Shown: one piece after another, positions 11,160 through 23,098 of the stretch
Layout of the letters: each line of letters begins with the position of its first letter
How positions within the stretch are numbered: the stretch's first letter is position 1
From: Muricea muricata
Lineage: Eukaryota; Cnidaria; Anthozoa; Malacalcyonacea; Plexauridae
DNA: 64,000 nucleotides
Assembly (NCBI GenBank): GCA_963855995.1
Contig: OY979716.1
Span: 49,547,379-49,611,378 of the forward strand
Reading direction: 5' to 3'
Position numbers and translations under genes: made by a program
The notes under the pieces: model-generated
The model's input: only the letters and a program-made list of their open reading frames with translations
Databases searched by the model: none
Told to the model about the DNA's origin: nothing

Positions 11160-12890
11160 ACTCATATGCTAATTTCTGAAGTCTAGAGCCATATCAGTTT
11201 TCTTTCACTCACCCTGCATCATATGAATTGCTGCTCAATGGTATTATATAGATGCACAAAACACGGCGGTCAAACGTTTTGTACAAGGAAATGGCTGAAC
11301 GTACAGTACAAGGTGCAGCATTTCATCGCTTCTTTATTAGAACAAACTATTTTGAGTTTACACTCTCGTTATTTTTAGACTTTTTGCTGCAGCGTTGTGA
11401 AGTTCACACTCGTAGTAACATAACTGATTGATATAAAATGAATAATTGCTTGAAAAATACCTTGTGTGTTATCCTAATTAACGTTTAACTGTAGTATGAC
11501 CAGAATAGACAAGATAAAACAACAAAATCAAACTTTGGCAACAATTTAGACTTTTACATTCCTAGCTACGGATAGCAGATGCTTGCATCGCATAACAAGG
11601 CTTGCTCCCGCGCTTGACCGTGTTCATGTACAAGGGATCGGGTACATATGCTTTTCTTAACCAATTAATTCAATGACTGATTTCTTTTGTCTGTTTTTAT
11701 CAATATATTTTTTAAACAAGTTGTTTAGATTTCTAATAAAAATATATGGTTGCCCTGGAAAAACCAAAACTCTGAATTCTAGACCTTAAATGGGCTTGAG
11801 CTCCAAGCATGCAAAACATCATGGAATACATGTGCATGCTGCATAAAAAGAAGAATGTTTTAAATTTTTGAGCTATGCAGCATGTGTCCCAAAAAATGTT
11901 AGTTTACAGCAGCCGGTCATCATGTTGTATTGATTACCTTGTCTGTTATATTCGCTTCTCCATTACAGAATTATTGGTCTTTAATTTTATTTTGGCAATA
12001 AATTCACTCAATTTCCTAAGTGTATTAGAATTCATTACTCTACGTTGTATAATTCCAAGTACGGAACTTTTGATAAATGCAAACTAATCTCAGGGTGTCT
12101 CCCTACAGTTTGATACAGTTTACGAATGATTTATATGCAGTAGATCAGTGAGATTAGACGTCATCCTCGCGACTTTCGTGTGGAATTTTTGTAGTTCGGC
12201 AAAACTTTTAAAACAAGAGCCACAGTCACAGAACTTGTTTTTGAGTGCTTTTATGTACCAAAACATGATCATTCTTCGTTATTTCCTTGACTTTTTGAAA
12301 AGTTAAACAGTATGTATGTTTTTAACCAGTTTTTTAAGTATATATTTAAATATGTTTCTGAGTATTTATTTTGAAGCAATGTTGTTTATAATATTACTAA
12401 AAAATTGTTGCCAATCAAAATTCAAAATGCTGTTTTATGCTGTCTTCAAAAGCACTCTCAAATTGTCGGCGAAGCATATATAGTTCCTGCCAGTCAACTC
12501 TGTTTAATATGTAGTACTTTACCTGTTGAATTCAATAGAAGAGATAGAAGTTGTTTGGATGAATTGTTCAAGTCGTAGTTGAATCTTTTGGTGCTTTTTT
12601 ACGAATATTTACACATATTTTTCAATAAAAAAGAATACAATGAACCATTGATCAATTCAATGGATTATAGTGTTTTTTTTGTATTTTAAACATTATCTTG
12701 TGTTTTCGTCTCAAACAAGTAAAAAATATCTGTTTCATAACATATGTGCCATTACAACTCGAAAATAAAATTACTAAAAAAGCTAACTAGACAACACGCA
12801 TTTTCCACGCATTACAATTTACGCGCATGCGCAAATAGCGATCATGTCGAATCGATATTTTGTCACGACAATAAAGTCAAACAGAGTTTA
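11160..12890. other. No gene seen
   Basis: AT-rich, with only short hydrophobic or low-complexity frames and no convincing splice-bounded exon or transposon termini. Confidence 0.5.
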
Positions 12891-12906
12891 GGACTGTTTT
12901 TCTCAC

Positions 12907-13120
12907 TTTTCCTTTGGTGAATTTTTTTTTAATTTTGCACATTTTCTCGGTATAACAAGCAGTAAAACATATCAAAATTTCAAAAAATTCTATACGATGG
13001 AATTGTCGTGAATACCTCAGAACCTGCCTTTACAATTCGTCTCAAAATTTATCAGGTTATTCCTTCCTCAACCAAAAGTCATCAGAAAAAAAAATTAGAA
13101 AAATTCACCGAAGGAAAATT
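12907..13120. repeat. Imperfect inverted repeat
   Basis: Segments at about 12907-12930 and 13100-13119 are complementary around a shared TTTTCCTT-GGTGAATTTTT core with one mismatch and separated by about 170 bp. Probably a decayed MITE. The borders are not defined. Confidence 0.4.
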
Positions 13121-13499
13121 AATAAATTATGTAAAGATCATAAAAAATATGACATGTATAACGCCATATTGCCATGGCGACGAAATGAACCAACAAAAGT
13201 TTTCAAAAAACTTAAAAAATGTTTAACATCATGCTAATGTGGTGGCTAAGTTTCAACACCACAACTTTCACGAAAAAGAAATAGTAGACCTTCAAACAAT
13301 ATGTGAACTGAAACATTATAACTGTAGGGAGCCACCTTAATGCTTTAGTGTCAGGAAATGTGTGATTTTTGTCAAGTAGTTTTACCGAATGTGAAAACGT
13401 ACACATGAAAATACAGTCATTATTGGTGTTCTCTCTACCGTCTTGGACATCCAAGGGAATAGCTACGCATATCCTTGATTCCTTCGAGCTTTTCACATT

Positions 13500-14430
13500 G
13501 CAAGGAATAAAAACACTTGCAATTGCATGTTGAAGAGTTTAGAGAACCCTGACACAATTTGCAATATATTTTGTTACTGAAGTTATCATCTAGATCGATT
13601 TATTAGCTAGGGCGCAGTCTAAAACTCGGAATGACGAGAACAACTAGAACAAGTTTAAAGATTGAAGAATAAGTTTATAAAACACATTCCTCGTTCTTTA
13701 AACTTGTTCCCGTCGTCCCAGCTGTTCCATTTATTCCGCCTTTACCTACTGTTTTGCTATTTAAGCTTGTTCGAGCTGTTCCGCGTTTTATACTGTGCTA
13801 TTTTTAGCTGTTCAAGTTGCTCGAAAAAACCTCAAATGGGGAATCTTATTAGTGTGAATAAAACAAAAGAGAACTTATTTGCATTTCCCTTTTGACGTTA
13901 CTTCGGTAACTTTAACAGCTAATTAATCCCCCAGGACCAATTTTGTTAGAGCAAAATATATTGAAAATTGTCTTGGAACTTTCCAAATATTCTAACTTCA
14001 AAATTGTTACATAAGCTTCTCAAGTAGTAACTCAAATACTGTTTGGAATTTCACATGACAATGAGCATTAGATGCGGACACAAGTCATAAGTAATCCCTA
14101 ACAAACAAAAATCTGTAATTGAAGCAACATTTGCAAAAAGCGATTTCGTATATTTCTAGGTACTGAAACTACATCAGGTTGACTTTGTGTTGGTTTGACT
14201 CAACTCGCAGTGAATGGTCTCAGCATTTTTGAGCTCGGACTATTGCAATAAGCACCTGTCAGCTATCTTTATAATGGTCATCTAACGAGGGGTTACAGTC
14301 CCTTCTGCACATCAGTCCTTTTCAGAACAAATGTGGACCATGCACATTGTCCAAATTTTGCATTTTTTAAAAATTTGAATCGAAACGCTGGTTTGTATTC
14401 ATTTAGGAGCTAGCAAAATAACTAATTCCC
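13500..14430. other. No gene seen
   Basis: A weak inverted pairing exists between about 13630-13662 and 13687-13715. No exon or element end can be supported. Confidence 0.45.
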
Positions 14431-14440
14431 TGTATTCTAA

Positions 14441-15125
14441 CATAACCAAGGGTTCCCAAAGTGTACCTCGTTTACAAAAAACAGTGAAGAACTTTATGAA
14501 ATTGGCTGAAATTTTGATATGTCAACTATTTCATCGATATAAAGTGACCTTTAAAGTATTAGCCAAATTAGGTCAAAATATTAAAAAAGTTCTAATTCAG
14601 TTGCGAATTCCATTTTCATGCGTGGTCTCAATATTAGGACATAACCAAGGGTTCAGAACGTGTACCTCGTTTTTAAAAAAACAGTGAAGGACTTTATGAA
14701 ACTGGCTGGAATTTTGTTATGTCAACTATTTCATTGATGTAAAGTGACCTTTAAAGCATTAGGTCAAAATATTAAAAAGTTCTAATGCAGTTGCGAATTC
14801 CGTTTCCACGCGTCGTCTCAATATTAGGACATAACCAAGGGTTCAAAACGTGTACCTCGTTTATAAAAAAACAGTGAAGAACTTTAGCTAATAAAATTAG
14901 CTAAAATTTTAATATATCAACTATTTCACCAATATAAAGCCATGGGTAAAATGTCAGGTAAAAATACTGAATTGTTTTAATTCAGTTGAGAATTCCATTT
15001 CAATATGTTAATGTCCCTATATTGTGACATAACCAAGGGTTCACAAAGTGTACCTCGTTTTTAAAAAGCAACAAGGAACTTGGCTAAAAATTTAATATAT
15101 CAGCTCTTTCATTGATATATAGTAA
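14441..15125. repeat. Tandem array, ~195-bp unit, 3.5 copies
   Basis: The marker CATAACCAAGGGTTC recurs at about 14441, 14640, 14830 and 15028, giving spacings of 199, 190 and 198 bp. Each unit then has GTGTACCTCGTTT, an AAAAACAGTGAAG block and a TATAAAG block in the same order. Units diverge progressively, copies 3 and 4 most. The last copy is partial. Confidence 0.85.
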
Positions 15126-15274
15126 AGGTTAAACTGCCTGGGAAAGAAGTTCCTGCCTAGACTTTTCTGTCACCCAATTTTCCAGAACTAATAGACAATA
15201 AAGCTAGTTAGGCAGAAAAGCTGTCTTACATTTAAGACGAAAAAAGTATAAATTCGGGTATTTGTATATTAGTA

Positions 15275-15601
15275 AAAAAAGGTGATATTTTAAGTTCAAT
15301 TTAAGAATAAATGACTTACATCAGGAGAAAGCTCACAAAAAACTAAATATAAGACATTTAAATGTCACCTTCATTTTTCAAGCGATTCTCAAGTTATTGA
15401 TCCTTCAAACTACGAAAAAATGTTAAAATCACTCAAAAACCCTGGCACTAGTGTAAAAATGTGCTTTCAAAGGCTCATAACTCACTAAGATCTGGAAAAA
15501 TTAAGGTGACAATTTAAATGTCTTATATTTAGTTTTTTACAAGCTTTCTAATGGTGGAAGTTATCTTTTTTCAGAATTGAGCTTGAAACACTACCTTTTT
15601 T
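15275..15601. repeat. Foldback element with ~97-bp arms
   Basis: Arms at 15275-15371 and 15504-15601 are inverted copies (TTTAAATGTC and TTATATTTAGTTTTTT blocks in the right arm, complements in the left) around a ~130-bp centre. There is no coding sequence. It has MITE-like architecture, and the target duplication is not resolved. Confidence 0.7.
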
Positions 15602-15699
15602 GACAGCATATACTTTCATCGTAATATCAACGAAAAACGTGTTGGCAAGAACCAACAAGGCATTTCAGTATGGCCAACACTCAGAAATATACTTACTAA

Positions 15700-16090
15700 G
15701 GGAAGCATCACATATCGATTTTGTTTACAAAAAACGTCATATGGACTTTCTTCTGGAGACCATCCCATCCCCTTAGAAACATCATGCAGTTTTTTTGATA
15801 ATTTATCTTGCAGGCATTTAGATTGAGTGTTGTATATAAAAGTATAAAAGTACATTTGAAGCGAAGCTAGGAGCTGATAATGAGCATACATATACACTGA
15901 AAATTAAATACACTTATAAAAATGCTGGATTTTGTATAAATGATTTCAGTTTTAAAAATTTTCAACGAACTATCGAAATTGTCCACGATTTTTCACCGAA
16001 AAACGTTACAGGCGCCCCCCCCCCACCCCCCTCACCCTCCAACGTCCATATGACCTTTCTCGTGGACAAAATCAATATGTGATGCTTCCC
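15700..16090. mobile_element. PIF/Harbinger-type MITE with TAA target duplication
   Basis: The termini GGGAAGCATCACATAT and their inverse continue as imperfect TIRs for about 55 bp (through TCATATGGAC). Both ends are flanked by TAA (15697-15699 and 16091-16093), the 3-bp TWA duplication of PIF/Harbinger elements. The 391-bp interior holds a cytosine run (about 16014-16024) and no transposase. Confidence 0.8.
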
Positions 16091-16173
16091 TAACCTTACA
16101 GGAACCAAGATGGAATTGCCCCTTGGTTTGATGCATAAGTAAAAGTGCTTTTTGGTACCCCTATTTGCAGGTT

Positions 16174-16347
16174 AAAATAAGGAAACTATGGCCTGGCAAA
16201 GTTTGCGAATTTGGATACAAATGTATTACACATGCGAAAGCCTACCACTTTTCAGGCATAATTGATACAAATGTGGTAGGCTTTCGCGTGTGTAGTACAT
16301 TTGTGTGCAAATTCGCAAACTTCGCGAGGCCACATTTTCCTCATTTT
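16174..16347. repeat. Palindromic MITE
   Basis: A near-complete palindrome whose arms read TTGCGAATTTGGATACAAATG on the left and the inverse on the right, around a centre near 16260. The downstream flank (GCAACCAAACTT and ATTCTACTAA) recurs at about 32440-32480, showing a family. Confidence 0.7.
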
Positions 16348-16550
16348 ACAACATTTTGCAACCAAACTTGGCAATTCTACTAACTTCAAGCTGTGGTGAA
16401 AGATTTTGTTCGTCTTGTCTGAATCAAAATTTAGTCTACTATGCAAATTGCCATTAGTGACTTAGTTTGCAATATAGTAACGTATATCTTATTGTTAATG
16501 TATCTAATACCATATACATATATTGATATATGTACATATATACATATATC

Positions 16551-19248
16551 CTACAGACATTCATTTTCAGGCAAAAAGAATTTCTTTATAAAATCTCGAT
16601 TCTGATAAAGTTCCTCGTTTGGTAGTCTGTTGCCCCTATCTTTCCTTTTTAGGAATTCACAAACTGCATGTCTCGGGTCAAAAACAGAAGTCCCTTTTCC
16701 ATTTAATGAAACGAGCATGATTGAGTTGATTTTTTTGGGCTTTAAGGATGCTCTTTCAGGTGTCTTGATGTTGTTGTAGTGTTATACAGCTCTTTCAGTT
16801 GCCATGCTGTGGGGCGTCAACGTTAAGAACGCTGCAAGAAACTTTTTGAGGAGTCCACAGCTAGCCTGCGTCATTTTTCTTAAACGTAACGCATACGATG
16901 TGCCAATATCTTGAATGTCACCAACGTGATTTATATCGCTTATTTTAGACTATGATTGGCTGACATCTTCAACAAACTGTCCAACATCATCATGTCCAAA
17001 AATTTGAGTGACAAGAGCTCTACTTGCTGTAATTAACTCTGTAGGTGACTTTGCATCAAGGATAGCTTTCAAGTTATTAATAGTGTCATCTTCTTCAATA
17101 TTCATCTTCTGGTCAAGGAAGTTGATTGCAGATTGAACAACTTCAAGACGCACCGCGCTATCTTCTCTGTTTGTCGTCGTCACAAACTTATGTCTTGCAT
17201 TCATTCTCTGGCTCCGTTCACAGCTATCATCAGTTTCAACCGTGCAATTTTCAAGCTCTTTTAGGTACATCTCTTCTTTTCCACCAGGAAGTGGCATTTC
17301 CTTCAAAACGTTGAGCTTAATAATTGCAGCATCTCTGGCAGATATAACATCCAGCAATATTAAGTTTGATTTTTGAAAGACTTTTTGCAGATTCTTGAAT
17401 ATGTTGCAAACATCAAACATGAGTGTGCTTAGCCACACCTATATAAAGAATTTAGGTTCACCATTGTATTGATCGTGCTAAACCATGTACTTAATCTTAA
17501 TAATTATAGTATAAAATATTTACAGGTATAAAAGTTACCTGCTGTGTACCTTTCTTCCATTTTCTCAAAACCTTGTGCTGTTGCCTTTTCTGTTTTTTCT
17601 GTCTCAATAGTTCCATTGTTCATTTTTGACCACAAGCTTCTGGCAGCTTCAAGATTATTTAGAACAGCTTTCACAATGTTTAACATGTGTTCTGCAAATC
17701 TCATGTTGAAGTGTTTTGGGAATGTTAAGCAGTTACTGTCCTCCTATAGAAGATGTACATACATAATGTGTAAAATTGGTCTTTAACAGTGAAAGTATGT
17801 TTACAGATGTCATACCATTTCAAGTAAAATAAATTCCGAACAATTTCTAAGATTCCAAAGCTTATTTACGATTCTGGAATTGGCTTAAAGTAATCATTGT
17901 AATGAAATACAAGCAAGTCAGTCGTACCTTGTGCAGCAACTTGGTTCGTCGTGGTGATGTGCTGAAAAATGTTGACACTGCAAGAACATTAGACATCCAA
18001 ATGGACAGCTCTGGAACCTGAGATTGCACAGACTCTAAAGCTAAACCTGAGTGATGACAAACACACCATGCAGTCAGGATATCTCTCCCAGTATGTTCTT
18101 TTAACAGCTTCCACAAACCACCATTTTTTCCTGTGTTGGCATTCTCTCCATCAGTTGTTACACTTACTAGCTTTGTTGTCTCAACTTTAACACCATTTAA
18201 ACAAGACACAAACAAATGCATCAAGCAGCCCAGGTGCTCCCCCTAATTCACTAGATGAGATCCCAAGAAAAACAGTGTTGGCACTTACCTCTTCTGGAGG
18301 TACATACCTTGCTGTTATGAACTTAGAATCAACTTGTTGCCGATCAGAACTGCCATCAACTTGCACAGAATAACAAAGACAATCTTTTAATAACTGTGCA
18401 GTTTTCTCCATTTCATGTTGACCAATTATATCTCTCATTTCTGCATAAGTAACAGGATCTCGGTAGTGATACAATGAGCCCGGGTGGTTGAAAGGAATAA
18501 AAACCCTGCATCCCATCCTTCGTTTTGAAACACGCGCAATAAATTATTGCTATGCTCAAATGCTAAAGACCTTGATGGCCAGTTTCTAGCACTGAGCATT
18601 TCCACTCTACAGTCATTGTACACATCAACTGCCAGGCGCAAAAGAAATTCCAATGTTTTAGCTTTGCATTTTTTCATTATTTTCATCCATGGATGACTGT
18701 CAGATGTGTTATTCCATGACTCCTCAAGTTGCTTTAAACGTAAAGATTCGTTGTGGGCAGGTGAAAATAAGTGGTCTATCACATTACATAATCTGTCTTT
18801 ACCATCAACCCGAACACTCTTCCATTGCTGGCTAACTTTCTCACCTCCATCTCATACTTGCTGCAAAATAAACATTTAATCAAAGGTCTTTGCCGATTTT
18901 CTTTAATCTCTTTTGTCAACTCTGAGCATTCCTCTGATAACACCAGCCAGTCAATGTCTAGTTTTTTCCCTTTGTACCAGCAGCTTGTTTGAATTTCCTT
19001 GGAAGTAGCCTGTAGGTTTTGATCAGCAACTGGTATATTATTTCCATTATTGCCCGCTTTATTATTACCTTCTTGTTCCGACCACAAGGGCTGTTGTGGC
19101 GTTTTTGCTGGTTTTTCAGTTGCACTCATATCAGAATCTTTTTTCAAAAATGTTAGCAAAGATTTCTGGCCTGTAGTGGAAGCAGCTTCTCTCAGCAATC
19201 TTCGCTTGCTTTCCAAGCGTTTTTCGTGGCCACTTTTCTCTTTTCATT
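16551..19248 (-). pseudogene. Decayed hAT transposase, ZNF862/KIAA1586-like
   Basis: Reading from 19248 down: a basic start, LLTFLKKDSD, a TTF-type zinc-finger region (CLFCSKYE), a DUF4371-like region (YRDPVTYAEMRDIIGQHEME, then VQVDGSSDRQQ), the catalytic VTTDGENANTGKNGG block, WCVCHHSGLA, SNVLAVSTFF, and finally a dimerisation region (FLTLTPHSMATERAV, then YNNIKTPERASLK, then SVFDPRHAV). Introns are likely at 17928-17744 and 17538-17439. Frameshifts occur near 18790, 18500 and 18235, and in-frame stops near 16950 and 16770. It is therefore inactive. A phase mismatch across the second intron suggests another indel. TIRs were not identified. Confidence 0.85.
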
Positions 19249-19863
19249 TCATTCAAATGATTTCAACTTTCAAGTCTCAGTGAGAGTTCATTTAGTTTAG
19301 CTCTCAAGACTCAAGCTGCTACAAGCTTCGTGTCTGATGGCAAATTACATTGAACTTAACTAAAATATTTAAAATAAATGCACAAATATTTTAGTTTTGG
19401 CAAAAGCAACTAAATCTGATATATTTGTTTTCATAGTTATCAGTTCCATATTTCGTTTGTGGTAATAGTATAACAGAAAGAGGAAATAACTTACCTTGCC
19501 ATTGAATTAAAATAAAATGTCCTGTGATTTTGGCGCCATTCGAATAAACAAAAACAAAGTGATGTACTTCGTGTATGTCTGTTATGAAGCATATGAGGCC
19601 CGCATGCAGGCAGTGAGGCAGGACGCAAATTATTACAGAGCCACTGTGACAGAGCCTAAGCCTTCACATAGTTTTGTAATTGTGCTATAATAAAGCTGGC
19701 TATATTTCTTCCAACAAATTCAACTGATAACCAAAAACCCGCTTTTTTACCCAGGTAAAAGGGCCCACCTCACCATTAAATCAATGTTTACTACTGGGTC
19801 AAGCAGAGGGCCTGCTGGGGTAAATGCCCCAGTAGTTATATATAGGATAATAACCGAGTGGGA

Positions 19864-19926
19864 GGTCTTGTATTAAAATTCAAGACCGTGCGCGCAGTGC
19901 GAGGTCTTGAATTTTAATACAAGACC
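19864..19926. repeat. Perfect 24-bp inverted repeat hairpin
   Basis: The arms 19864-19887 and 19903-19926 are exact reverse complements around a 15-base GC-rich loop. Pairing extends imperfectly outwards (about 19849-19942). A related but diverged hairpin occurs at 27112-27170, on the other side of the Crypton. Confidence 0.8.
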
Positions 19927-19959
19927 GACCACGAGGTTGTTATGTTGTTTAAATAGTTA

Positions 19960-20400
19960 CCACACCCATTTTCTTTTGTTCTCAAGAGGTTTTAGATAAT
20001 TGAATGATATTAGGAGTAACCCCACAGTTTTATTCATGCTATTGTTGACGCCGTTAATGACAGTTTGGCCCATTTATGACGATTTGGCTTTTTGGTGCAG
20101 TTTGCAGCAGAGTTGGTAGATTTCATAAATAAATAAGCCAATTTTTAACAATGCTCTTTGTTTTGTTGAAGATGGTTAATTAAGGATGGCTAATTACGGT
20201 TTGGTTAATATTTATTCATAAAATCTATCAACTGTGGCTTGCAGAAGAGTTGGTAGTATTGATGAATAATCAGGCCAAACTTTTGACAATGCTCCTTGTT
20301 TTTCTTTGTGAAGGCCTTTTGTTTTTTTTTGTTTTCTTGATGGTACTAATGATAGTTTCACTTATTGATTATTCATAAATACTAGCAACCATGGTTTGCA
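19960..20400. other. Probable Crypton 5' flank
   Basis: Contains two near copies of an AACTNTGGCTTGCAG-like motif, each followed by an AGAGTTGGTAG block (about 20105-20125 and 20232-20250). No coding exon is evident. The stretch ends with a TTTGCAG acceptor-like site just before the first Crypton frame. Confidence 0.4.
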
Positions 20401-20672
20401 GGCTTGTTTTTCTTAGCATTTTTGAACATGTGGTCAGAGAACTCGGATGAGGACATTTATATCACTCAGTCGACGTTTCGCCAGGAATCGAATTTGGACG
20501 ATGTCAATGACTGGTTTCAAGATGGATCGTCGACAGATGGACAAGTGTTAAATAATAATGTGGAGAAGGAGAAAGCCACGGAAAAAGCCGCTTTGCAAAC
20601 CGCTTTGAAAACCTAATTTTCGAGGTGGAAATTCAAGCTAAGATTGATGATGCGGTTCCTAAATCGACAATT

Positions 20673-20963
20673 AATAAATCACGCAAATCCTTCGTTGGCA
20701 AAATTTGGGAGGCAGAAAGTGCTGTTCCTGGGGGTGAGGGCCCCCAGAAAAGCTGGGGAAACAAGATCAGGGTGAGAGTTAGGGCCCCCGCCGTTATGGA
20801 CCTTGAATCCCATGTCCTGACTGGGGTTCCCCACACATAAAGCGACCAAGAGATGCGAAGATCAGGACGGGGGTAGGGCTCCCGCTGTTATGGACCTTGC
20901 TCTCCTTCGCTGGTGTGTGCTTCACCGTGGGGAAGTGTGGCCATATGGACACCACTTTCTGCC
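20673..20963 (-). repeat. Ngaro-like B2 repeat (3' outer)
   Basis: Direct copy of B1. It ends at the Crypton codon ATT (20670-20672). It makes the open frame at 20625-20840 look coding, but that frame is repeat sequence after the first 16 codons. Confidence 0.9.
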
Positions 20964-21142
20964 CCGCTTACTTTATTTGACAAATAATTCATTTGTTTAC
21001 ATGTTACCTGATACATCTCACTATTATTACAAACTGTTTACTGTATAGAAGCTAATGCAACATTCTAGGTACTGGATTTCGGTAGTAGCTAATTATTGCT
21101 TTTTTTTCCTTTTTTTTTTGAGTAAAGGGTTGGGTGGGTGGG

Positions 21143-21428
21143 TTTTTCTTTTTGTGTTAACGCAACGAAGGTCAAAACCAGAATGAGTTAGGTTTAGTTT
21201 TGAGCGAGCTTTTGCTCTAGATAATCGTGACATTAGGAATGACGGTTATGAGTAGGTGCCAAAGCTAACAATGGTGGTGCCAGATAGTTAGGTGTGAGAC
21301 AGATTTTGTAGGAAATGACTTGGATTATCGCACGTTTCTATCTAACCTACTTTAAGTGATACAAGGAATTTCTTTTAAGGATGTTGCTTCATATTAAACT
21401 CAATTTATTCTTTAAATAAATTGTCCCT
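21143..21428 (-). repeat. Ngaro-like A2 repeat (internal)
   Basis: Direct copy of A1. Its end next to B1 has the same terminal sequence (ATTGTCCCT) as the outer end of A1, which would template the circular junction during replication. Confidence 0.9.
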
Positions 21429-21430
21429 TG

Positions 21431-21719
21431 ATAAATCACGCAAATCCTTTGTTGGCAAAATTTGGGAGGCAGAAAGCGCTGTTCCTGGGGGTGAGGGCCC
21501 CCAGAAAAGCTGGGGAAACAAGATCAGGGTGAGGTAAGGGCCCCCGCCGTTATGGACCTCGAATCCCATGTCCTGACCGGGCTTCCCCACACATGAAGCG
21601 ACCAAGAGATGCGAAGATCAGGACGGGGGTAGGGCCCCCGCCGTTATGGACCTTGCTCTCCTTCGCTGGTGTGTACTTCACCGTGGGGAAGTGTGGCCGT
21701 ATGGACACCACTTTCTGCC
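21431..21719 (-). repeat. Ngaro-like B1 repeat
   Basis: 289 bp, matching B2 at 20673-20963. It carries two copies of a CCCCGCCGTTATGGACCT-like motif. It follows the recombinase frame and abuts A2 with only 2 bases between. Confidence 0.9.
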
Positions 21720-22171
21720 ACTGATCGAAACAAAGTGTAGATCCCCCACGTGAAGCTTGTTTGGGGTTGGCTGGAATGTAATACTGGTAATTATTAGTAG
21801 GTGATCTGAGAAGGCAGGAAAGTACTGCCGCCAGCTGTCAAGTGGAAATCCATTTGATCCAAACCACTCAATCCCACGCAACATATGTTTTACTTCGGTT
21901 CTCAAGATTTGGTAGACTTAGAGATGGATTTCCATTCCTAAGCTAGCGTCAGGCCGATGGGTCAGATCAACTAGTAATATGTATATGGTAGTGATATTAA
22001 TGCCTGATCATTATGTTATTTACTTATTTATAGTTTTTTTCAACCTTATGGAAATTAACTATGTAGTCTATTAGCAGATAATTAGGACTATATTGTTCTC
22101 TATGAGAACTGATTGTTTCAAAATAGCTCACGGTGTTAGCACTTGCGCGAGTTTTTCAGGCACTGAGTTAA

Positions 22172-23098
22172 TCACCGTATGTGGTGTACGAATGTGGTGC
22201 AGTCGGAACGCCAGCAGCCTAGAGTTTTTATTAGCCAAGGAGGCATATAGGCGGCAGCAGCTGTTGTTGCTGCACCGATTCTAAAGCTATGTGGAGCATA
22301 ATCAGTTTCCAAGTAACCTAACATGTTCAAAAGTTCACACAGATTTGCATTTAGTATACAGCGCGACAGAGGCTGGCCGTTCTGTAACATGAAAAGAGGT
22401 TCGTCCGTCGTAGTTGAATTGCGTTGAAGGATATAATCGCGTAAGGCGATGACAGCACATACTTTCGAATTGCTTTTAGCGATTGTTAATGTAGTACCCT
22501 GGCGAAATGGGTCTGTTTTAGACTGCTTAATTCGAACTTGAATGTAATCTGGGTTGTGGATATTAGGCACAAAGGCGATGTCTTTAACTGCGAGGAAGGA
22601 TTTTGAGCTTGAATAGGTAAATTCGCTAACTCGTAGAAATCCAAAAAAGGCCAATGTAAAGGCAGCCCATAGCATGACGGTGTCAAGTTCCAGGGAGAAA
22701 GCAGGTCGTAGAAGGTCTGAAATTTGTGACAGAATTTGTATAGTTATCGGGCGGCGAGTTCGTTGTTGGGAGCTGGAAGTGCGTTTAATGCCTTTGAGGA
22801 TACGGTGTAGCTGGTACATATTGTCAGTCCGAAGAGGCATGCTTTGTTCGACGTAGAAATTCGCTATAGCTGCAAGATATAATTTTACAGTTTGATATTG
22901 AACTTTGCCTTGAAGAGATGCGACGAAATAGACCAGGTTTTCCTCTGTTGGAGCTGGGAGAAGGTTTTCCTTGGTGGCGAGGTTGTGGGCAAAGCAGAAA
23001 TCCAGGTATTGATGTACTCTAGAAGAATATGTTCTATGGGTAGAGGATGAGAGAGCTTCGCCAAGCAAAGAATTGACTTTACGGCTTAGACTCGGATC
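22172..23098 (-). pseudogene. Ngaro-like tyrosine recombinase
   Basis: The frame changes near 23090 from the RNase H frame, then reads SLLGEALSSSTHRTYSSRV, the usual start of DIRS/Ngaro recombinases. The core has GFLRVSEF (catalytic Arg), VRIKQSKTDPF (Lys), HSFRIGAATTAAA (HxxR) and LGCWRSD (Trp). The expected nucleophile Tyr in a YIR context is absent: the frame reads TTFVHHIR and stops at 22172. A TAC-to-CAC change or a nearby indel would explain this. The enzyme integrates circular double-stranded DNA. Confidence 0.88.

Noticed and set aside
20625-20840. Plus-strand 71-residue frame with GGEGPQKSWG
   Set aside because: Only the first 16 codons are Crypton. The rest is the Ngaro B2 repeat, also present at 21431, where the reading frame has no coding continuity.
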